Shown: piece after piece, positions 58,407 through 64,000 of the stretch | How the letters are laid out: each line of letters begins with the position of its first letter | How positions within the stretch are numbered: the stretch's first letter is position 1 | Assembly: GCF_024055715.1 (NCBI RefSeq) | Contig: NZ_JAMXMV010000005.1 | Span: 124,001-188,000 of the forward strand | DNA: 64,000 bases | Direction: 5' to 3' | Source of the DNA: Actinoallomurus soli | GTDB lineage: Bacteria > Actinomycetota > Actinomycetes > Streptosporangiales > Streptosporangiaceae | Notes under the pieces: generated by a model | The model's database searches: none | The model's input: only the letters and a program-made list of their open reading frames with translations | Told to the model about the DNA's origin: nothing | Position numbers and translations under genes: made by a program

Positions 58407-60020
58407 TCAGCTCGGGCAGGAGGAGCCGCGGGGGAGGCGGTACGGAGCGCCGATGCGGTAGCGGCCGGGGGTGGGAGCGTACAGCCGGGTCCAGTCGCCG
58501 GCCTTCGCCAGGCAGCCCGGCCGGCCGTCGAGGACCGCCAGCCACGGCGACCAGGGGACCCGGAGCAGCACGGAGCCGGTGGCCGGGACCGTGACGTCCA
58601 GTTCGTTGTCGAGCGCGTGGTTCACGGTCGCCGGCGGGTCGGCGAGCGGGACGGCGTCGGTGACGCGGTACAGCCGCCAGTGCCGGTTGTGCCACACCGG
58701 CTGCAGCCACGGCTGGCCCGAGCGGACGATGCGGGCCTCGTCGATGGCCTGCCAGTCGGGCTGTGCGGAGGGCAGGACGACATAGCCCACGGCCCAGCGG
58801 CGCAGCCACGCGTGGTAGGTGTCCGGGTTCAGCGTCCCGTCATAGAACAGGGCGTTGCGCTGGACGTCGGCCTGGCGGTTCCAGCCGCGCGCCAGGTTGA
58901 TCTGCGAGGCGAGCTCGGACGCCTCCAGGTGAGTGCGCTCGGGCACGACCTCGACCCGGCTCTGGTCGGCGCGCACCCGGCGCAGTTCGCCGACCAGGCT
59001 CGTCGTGTGCCCGACGGTCGCGGCGGTGTTGACGAGGTCGAAGACCGGCCGGGCCACCTGGGAGACGACCGTGGCCGCGAAGGCGACGAACAGGACGGCC
59101 GTGCGCCGGTGCAGCGCCGCGGCCAGCAGCGCGGTGCCGCCGAACAGCAGTGCCATCCGGTCGACGTTGCTGCCCACCTGGGACGGGATCACCCAGGTGA
59201 GGAGGGTCCCGATCGCGTACACCACCGCTCCCAGGCGCACGGTCCGCCACTCGCGCGGCGCGAACGCGACCAGGGCCACCGAGGCGACGACGGGCGCCAC
59301 CACGAGGTACCAGGGGAACGGCTGGACGCCCTGGAAGGGGAAGAGCAGCGCGGAGCCGGCCACGACGACCGGCGGACCGGCGGCCACCGCGTACGCGGCC
59401 GGGCGGCGCCGGGTGAGGAACAACGCGCCGGCGACCACCTCGAGGAAGAGGCCCGCGACCGGGCTGGCGAGCGTGGCCAGCACGCCGAGGCCGATGATGG
59501 CGACCGCTCGGAGCGCGCGAGGGCCGCGCGTCACGAACACCACCGTCACGGCGGCCAGCCCGAAGAACACGCCCAGCGCGAAGGTCACGCGGCCGGACGC
59601 GGCGTTGCAGGACAGGGAGAACGCGGCCCACAGCGCGGGCGCCAGCGGGCGTGAGACGCCGGAGCGGACGAGCAGCAGGGCGACGAGGGCGGCGGAGAGT
59701 GTGCCGGCGATGACCGCGGCCGTGCGCACCCCGATCAGCGCCATGAGGTACGGCGAGATGACGCTGTAGGACATCGGGTGCATGCCGCCGTACCACGCGA
59801 AGTCGTACGCGGAGCCGGGATGACGCCCCACGAATCGCGTCCAGGCGTACTGCGCGGCGAGGTCGCCGCCGTCGGTCGCGGCGTATTTGGCCCACAACAG
59901 GTGCAGGACGGCCGCGGCGGCCGTCGCGACCACGATCGGATGGAACAGCCATCGCCGATGGGTCGCGCGGCGGGTACGTGGAACGTCGGCCCTGGGGGCC
60001 GGCTGCAGGGTGGTGGTCAT
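58407..60020 (-). CDS. large integral membrane protein (GT-C-like)
   Basis: A 537-residue protein with about eleven membrane helices in the first 330 residues and a soluble C-terminal domain. WAKYAATDGGDLAAQYAW after helix 1 places an acidic loop outside, as in GT-C glycosyltransferases and similar actinomycete membrane proteins; YGGMHPMSYSVISPYL follows. The C-terminal part (LFYDGTLNPDTYHAWLRRWAVGYVVLP in parts) looks like the extracellular domain of polyprenyl-phosphate-dependent enzymes. It is often annotated simply as membrane or MFS protein. A role in cell-envelope sugar transfer is possible, not shown. It ends convergent to the esterase operon. Confidence 0.7.
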   Translation of the reverse strand: MTTTLQPAPRADVPRTRRATHRRWLFHPIVVATAAAAVLHLLWAKYAATDGGDLAAQYAWTRFVGRHPGSAYDFAWYGGMHPMSYSVISPYLMALIGVRTAAVIAGTLSAALVALLLVRSGVSRPLAPALWAAFSLSCNAASGRVTFALGVFFGLAAVTVVFVTRGPRALRAVAIIGLGVLATLASPVAGLFLEVVAGALFLTRRRPAAYAVAAGPPVVVAGSALLFPFQGVQPFPWYLVVAPVVASVALVAFAPREWRTVRLGAVVYAIGTLLTWVIPSQVGSNVDRMALLFGGTALLAAALHRRTAVLFVAFAATVVSQVARPVFDLVNTAATVGHTTSLVGELRRVRADQSRVEVVPERTHLEASELASQINLARGWNRQADVQRNALFYDGTLNPDTYHAWLRRWAVGYVVLPSAQPDWQAIDEARIVRSGQPWLQPVWHNRHWRLYRVTDAVPLADPPATVNHALDNELDVTVPATGSVLLRVPWSPWLAVLDGRPGCLAKAGDWTRLYAPTPGRYRIGAPYRLPRGSSCPS

Positions 60021-60190
60021 CGCCCGGCGGCACTCTCCGGATGCGCCTGGTGAGACGCTTGAGGCTCGGGGGACATTCGGTCAATGATCGAGGATGCGCG
60101 GCTCGGGGGCAAATCAGGCGCGCGAATGTGAGATGAATGTCCTCCCCGGCATATCGCTCCCAAGGTGATCCGTCCCAGTTTTGCGAAACA

Positions 60191-60220
60191 TTGCAGCGTT
60201 TGTCGGCGAAGCCCTAGTGT
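60191..60220 (+). promoter_or_regulatory. possible promoter of the FHA-ABC gene
   Basis: TTGCAG (60191-60196) and TAGTGT (60215-60220) with 18-base spacing resemble a sigma-70-type promoter, 76 bases before the GTG start. Match is moderate. Confidence 0.4.
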
Positions 60221-60296
60221 TTAGCCTCGGCCAGGGGGCACGCGTGCGGAGAGCCGCTCCACCCGGCTTACGGGGCAGTGACGGGAAGGCGGTTTC

Positions 60297-63200
60297 GTGA
60301 CTCAGCTTTTCGTGGATGGCAACGGCACTTCGGTGGCTCTGGATCCACGACGCGCCTACCGCGTGGGCCGGGATCCGGGATCGGACATCGTCATCGCCGT
60401 CGACGGCGTCTCCCGGACGCACGCGATCCTTCGCTTCGAAGCCGGTCAGTGGCTTCTTGAGGACAACGGCAGCGCCAACGGAACCTACCAGGACGGCCAC
60501 CGGATCCAGCGGATCGTCGTCGCCTCCGGCAGCCAGGTCCGCCTCGGCCACCCGGCGGAGGGCGTCCCGCTCGTCTTCCGGGCCGCCCAAGCCGAGCCCC
60601 CTGCCGGCCCGGGCGCCATGGGACCGGGCTCGGCCGCCCCAGGCTCGCCCGCCGGTTTCCCGGGCTCGCCCGCCGGTCTCCCGGGCTCGCCCGCCGGCCC
60701 CGGGCACCTGCCGCCGGGGTCTCCGGGCGCCGCGCCCGCCACCCAGGGCGGCGGCGCCCCCGCGCCGGGCCGTCCGCCCGTCTCCGAGCCGTCCCCCCGC
60801 CCCGCGGCGCCGTACCAGCAGGACGCCTCCTGGCAGGGGGTGCCGCCCGCCGGCCCGTCGCAGCCGGGCGTCCCCGGCCAGTACCCGCCGCCTCCGCAGG
60901 CCGCCGCGGGCGGGACCGCGCCCCACGTCTATCCGCCGGTCTCCCCGGGTGTCCCGGCGGGCGGGACCGCGCCCCACGCCTATCCGCCCGTCTCCCCGGG
61001 TGCCCCGGCGGGCGGGACCGGCTCGCACGGGTACCCGCCCGCGCCCGAGGCGTACCCCGGTCAGAACGCCCCGACGGTGGATCCGTCCGCCACGGGCCGG
61101 CCCGGTCCGTACCCCGGCGGGGCACCCGACCGGCAGGCCGCGCCGTACGGCGGCACCGCCCCTCAGACGCCCCCCGGATACGGCGGCGGCCCGGCCCCGT
61201 ACCAGGCTCCCCCCGGCCCCGCCCCGGCCCCGTACCAGGCTCCGCCCGCCGCCGGCCCAGGCCCCGCTCCGGGGCCCGGTGGCGCGGCGACCGCGGCCGG
61301 TCAGCCCGGACCCGGCCCACGGCCGCGGTCGCCGATCGTGCAGACGATGAGCGGGCAGTACCGCGAGCCGACGCAGATCCGCAGGCTCGAAGGCTCGCGG
61401 GTGGTGCGCATCGGCCGCGGCCCCGAGAACGACCTGGTGGTCGCGGACCTGCGGGTCTCGCGCCAGCACGCCGAACTGCGCTCCAACGGCGGGTCGTATG
61501 AGATCGTCGACCTGGGCAGCCGGAGCGGCACCTACGTCAACGGCCGGCAGGTGCAGCGCGCGCCGATCGGGCCGCAGGACATCATCGGCATCGGGCCCTC
61601 GACGTTCCACCTCGTCGACGACGTCCTCATGCAGTACGTCGACACCGGCGCGGTGCGCCTGAGCGCGCACGACCTCACCGTCACCGTCGACAAGGGCAAG
61701 GTGCTGCTCGACCACGTGTCGTTCCCGCTCGGCGAGAAGTGCCTCGTCGCGGTCATCGGGCCCAGCGGCTCGGGCAAGTCGACGCTGCTGCGCGCGCTCA
61801 CCGGCCTGCGCCCCGCCGACCAGGGCATGGTGTCGTACGACGGGCGTGACCTGTACCGGGACTACGCGGAGCTGCGCTCCCGGATCGGGCTCGTGCCGCA
61901 GGACGACATCCTCCACACCCAGCTGACGGTGCGCCGCGCGCTCCTGTACGCCGCGGAGCTGCGGTTCCCCGACGACACCCGGCAGAGCGAGCGCAAGGCG
62001 CGCGTCGACGAGGTCCTCAAGGAACTCGCCCTGGACCACCGCAGGGACAACAAGGTCTCCGCGCTGTCCGGCGGCCAGCGCAAGCGCGTCAGCGTCGCCC
62101 TGGAGCTGCTGACCAAGCCGTCGCTGCTCTTCCTCGACGAGCCGACCTCCGGCCTGGACCCGGGCCTGGACAAGTCGGTGATGCAGATGTTGCGCGGCCT
62201 GGCCGACGACGGCCGCACGGTCGCCGTGGTCACCCACAGCGTCGCGAACCTCGACATCTGCGACCGCCTGCTCGTCATGGCGCCGGGCGGCCGGATCGCC
62301 TACTTCGGCCCGCCGAAGGAGGCGCTGCCGTTCCTGGGCTTCGACGACTGGGCGGACGTCTTCCAGGCGTTCGACGACCCGTCCATCGACTGGGGCGGCC
62401 GCTACCTGCGGTCCGCCGAGCACCAGCGGTACGTCCAGGCGGAGCTGGTCCAGCCGGTGGCGCCGCAGACCGGGCCGGTCGCCTCGTACCAGCCGCCGCC
62501 CAAGCCGCAGAAATGGCCGGAGCAGCTGAGTACGCTGATCCGCCGCTACGTGCGGGGCATCGCCGCCGACCCGATGTTCCTCGGCATCACCGTGCTGCTG
62601 CCGATCATCATGGGCCTGCTGGCCCGGGTGGTGCCCACCGGCGACCTGCTCGCGCGCCCCGGCACGAACGGTCAGGCGGCCAACCTCCTGCTCATCCTGT
62701 GCATCGGCGGCTGTCTCACCGGCGCCGCGAACGCGGTGCGCGAGCTCGTCAAGGAAAGACCGATCTATCAGCGAGAACGCGCGGTCGGACTGTCCAGATC
62801 CGCGTATCTCGCCTCGAAGCTGCTCGTGCTCGGCCTGATCACCATCGGCCAGGGGATCGTGCTGACCCTGGTGGCCATGCTCGGCGTCAAGACGCACGAC
62901 AAGGGCGTGCTCACGACTCCGCTCACCGAACTGGTGCTCGCGATCGCCCTGCTGTCCTTCACCGCGATGACCCTGGGCCTGCTGATCTCGGCGATGGTCA
63001 AGACCAGCGAGATGACGATGCCGCTCCTGGTGATGTCGACGCTCGTCCAGGTCGTCTTCTGCGGTGCCCTCGTCCACCTGGACGGCAAGCCGGTGCTGGA
63101 GCAGATCTCGTGGCTGGTGCCCGCCCGATGGGCGCTCGCCGCGATGGCCGGAACGCTGAACGCGGGCCAGCTGATCCCGCACCGGGACACCCCGCCGGAC

Positions 63201-63329
63201 CCCCTCTGGAAGCAGGACCTCGGCACCTGGAGCCTGGACATGGGCATCATGGTCCTGCAGGTCGTCGTGCTGTCCTTCCTGGTCGCCCGGATGCTCCGCC
63301 GCCAGGAGCCGGAGGTCATGCGGAAGTGA
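60297..63329 (+). CDS. Rv1747-like FHA-domain ABC transporter
   Basis: A 1010-residue fusion. FHA domain 1 is at about 20-95 (VGRDPGSDIVI, VSRTHAIL). A Pro/Gly-rich linker of about 240 residues with repeats follows. FHA domain 2 is at about 355-430 (IGRGPENDLVV, RVSRQHAEL). The ATPase has Walker A GPSGSGKST near 488, signature LSGGQRKR near 588 and Walker B LLFLDEPTSGLD near 612. An ABC-2 membrane domain with six helices spans about 760-1005. FHA domains bind phosphothreonine, so a Ser/Thr kinase should control it, as PknF controls Rv1747 in mycobacteria, where lipooligosaccharide export is proposed. The GTG start is supported by position. Confidence 0.92.
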   Translation: MTQLFVDGNGTSVALDPRRAYRVGRDPGSDIVIAVDGVSRTHAILRFEAGQWLLEDNGSANGTYQDGHRIQRIVVASGSQVRLGHPAEGVPLVFRAAQAEPPAGPGAMGPGSAAPGSPAGFPGSPAGLPGSPAGPGHLPPGSPGAAPATQGGGAPAPGRPPVSEPSPRPAAPYQQDASWQGVPPAGPSQPGVPGQYPPPPQAAAGGTAPHVYPPVSPGVPAGGTAPHAYPPVSPGAPAGGTGSHGYPPAPEAYPGQNAPTVDPSATGRPGPYPGGAPDRQAAPYGGTAPQTPPGYGGGPAPYQAPPGPAPAPYQAPPAAGPGPAPGPGGAATAAGQPGPGPRPRSPIVQTMSGQYREPTQIRRLEGSRVVRIGRGPENDLVVADLRVSRQHAELRSNGGSYEIVDLGSRSGTYVNGRQVQRAPIGPQDIIGIGPSTFHLVDDVLMQYVDTGAVRLSAHDLTVTVDKGKVLLDHVSFPLGEKCLVAVIGPSGSGKSTLLRALTGLRPADQGMVSYDGRDLYRDYAELRSRIGLVPQDDILHTQLTVRRALLYAAELRFPDDTRQSERKARVDEVLKELALDHRRDNKVSALSGGQRKRVSVALELLTKPSLLFLDEPTSGLDPGLDKSVMQMLRGLADDGRTVAVVTHSVANLDICDRLLVMAPGGRIAYFGPPKEALPFLGFDDWADVFQAFDDPSIDWGGRYLRSAEHQRYVQAELVQPVAPQTGPVASYQPPPKPQKWPEQLSTLIRRYVRGIAADPMFLGITVLLPIIMGLLARVVPTGDLLARPGTNGQAANLLLILCIGGCLTGAANAVRELVKERPIYQRERAVGLSRSAYLASKLLVLGLITIGQGIVLTLVAMLGVKTHDKGVLTTPLTELVLAIALLSFTAMTLGLLISAMVKTSEMTMPLLVMSTLVQVVFCGALVHLDGKPVLEQISWLVPARWALAAMAGTLNAGQLIPHRDTPPDPLWKQDLGTWSLDMGIMVLQVVVLSFLVARMLRRQEPEVMRK

Positions 63330-64000
63330 CGCCGGACCCGCGCGGAACGGGCTCGCATCCGGGCATCGACACCTCGGTGCCGCACACGGCCCGCATGTAC
63401 GACTACCTGCTGGGCGGCAAGGACAACTTCGCGGTCGACCGGGCGGCCGTGCGGAAGGTCCTCGAGGCGATGCCGGACATGCCGCAGAGCATCCGGCTGA
63501 GCCGGCTGTTCCTGCGCCGCGCGGTCCGGTACGCCATCCGACGGGGCGTCACCCAGTTCCTCGACATCGGCACCGGGATCCCGACCGCCGGCAACGTGCA
63601 CGAGGTCGCCCACGAGCTCGCCCCCGGGGCCCGTGTCGCCTACGTCGACCACGATCCGATCGTGCTGACCCACGCGCGGGCGCTCCTCTCGCGCGAGCAG
63701 CAGGACCGGGTCACGATCGTGGCGGCCGACCTGCGCGAGCCGGAGAAGATCCTGGCGGCTCCCGAGATACGCGATGTCCTCGACTTCGAGCGGCCGGTCG
63801 CGCTGATGCTGGTGTCGGTGCTGCACTTCCTGCGGGACGACGAGGACCCGTACGGCGTGGTGAAGAGGCTCTGCGACGGGCTGGCGCCGGGCAGCATGCT
63901 GATGCTGACGCACGCGTCCCTGGACCCGGATCCGGAGACCGGCCTGGCCGCCTCCGCCGGCTGGGCCAACGCCACGTCCACGATGAACATGCGGACCCAT
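63326..64000 (+). CDS. SAM-dependent methyltransferase, DUF574 type (partial)
   Basis: The first 225 residues of an actinomycete methyltransferase of the DUF574 (PF04672) family; the gene runs off the right edge. TSVPHTARMYDYLLGGKDNFAVDR near residue 17 (in parts) is the family opening, and FLDIGTGIPT near 75 the SAM-binding motif I. VAYVDHDPIVLTHARALL binds the ribose, and VLHFLRDDEDPYGVV follows. GTG overlaps the stop of the transporter gene (GTGA). Family members are numerous in filamentous actinomycetes; substrates are mostly unknown. The usual full length is about 265-280 residues, so some 40-55 are missing. Confidence 0.9.
   Translation, partial: MTPDPRGTGSHPGIDTSVPHTARMYDYLLGGKDNFAVDRAAVRKVLEAMPDMPQSIRLSRLFLRRAVRYAIRRGVTQFLDIGTGIPTAGNVHEVAHELAPGARVAYVDHDPIVLTHARALLSREQQDRVTIVAADLREPEKILAAPEIRDVLDFERPVALMLVSVLHFLRDDEDPYGVVKRLCDGLAPGSMLMLTHASLDPDPETGLAASAGWANATSTMNMRTH

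Noticed and set aside
60114-63182. A 1022-codon minus-strand frame opposite the FHA-ABC gene
   Set aside because: Antisense shadow; the plus strand has two FHA domains and all ABC motifs.

Overview
The window is very GC-rich DNA of a filamentous-type actinomycete. GTG starts are frequent, start/stop codons often overlap (ATGA, GTGA), there are Tat-exported enzymes, and the right edge carries the actinomycete DUF574-type methyltransferase. Order Streptosporangiales is a guess from gene content only. Most of the window is chromosomal: housekeeping enzymes, two aromatic/steroid catabolic gene clusters and envelope proteins. I see no prophage, insertion sequence or CRISPR array.

Layout. 0-6.3 kb: patatin-like lipase, a MoxR AAA ATPase with a CoxE-like von Willebrand partner, a DUF1360 membrane protein, a baeRF2/Vms1-like protein and a HAD phosphatase. 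6.3-12.8 kb: a Tat-exported cholesterol-oxidase-like flavoenzyme divergent from a Tat-exported phospholipase C-like phosphoesterase, a Baeyer-Villiger-type monooxygenase divergent from a TetR regulator, a decayed Uma2 gene and a SnoaL-like protein. 12.9-25.4 kb: an ABC exporter, a SpoU/TrmH RNA methyltransferase, cydAB (cytochrome bd), an AlkZ-type winged-helix protein, hrpA, a YfiH/PgeF-type laccase-domain protein and an NAD-dependent epimerase. 25.5-33.3 kb: the complete protocatechuate branch of the beta-ketoadipate pathway (pcaIJHGBDC), an IclR regulator and pobA, so 4-hydroxybenzoate can be taken to 3-oxoadipyl-CoA. 35.4-45.9 kb: a compact cluster matching the KstR2-controlled steroid C/D-ring (HIP) pathway of mycobacteria: fadA6-like thiolase, kstR2-like regulator, ipdF-like SDR, two acyl-CoA dehydrogenases, ipdC, ipdB, ipdA, echA20 and two SDRs. 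46-51 kb: an MFS exporter, a MarR regulator and three consecutive proteins with carboxypeptidase-regulatory-like beta-sandwich domains, one fused to YceI. 51-64 kb: small membrane proteins, a NarL-type two-component system, a flippase-like protein, a PAP2-like protein with two tandem membrane-anchored esterases, a large membrane protein, an Rv1747-like FHA-ABC transporter and the start of a methyltransferase.

The most unusual element is at 35.03-35.29 kb. Two tRNA-like RNAs lie in tandem, and in each the T-arm/3' acceptor half precedes the 5' acceptor/D-arm half, so they are circularly permuted. Acceptor, D, T and anticodon stems all pair, and the outer ends of each unit form a further stem beyond the anticodon stem. 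They follow directly after a conserved protein of unknown function (34248-34982). Other points of interest: a perfect-looking 89-nt tandem duplication that inserts two overlapping mini-ORFs between pcaI and pcaJ; KstR2-like palindromes both in the steroid cluster and, 30 kb away, in front of the cholesterol oxidase; a pair of matching 15-bp inverted repeats in front of pcaI and pobA; and a tandem esterase copy that has lost its catalytic histidine.
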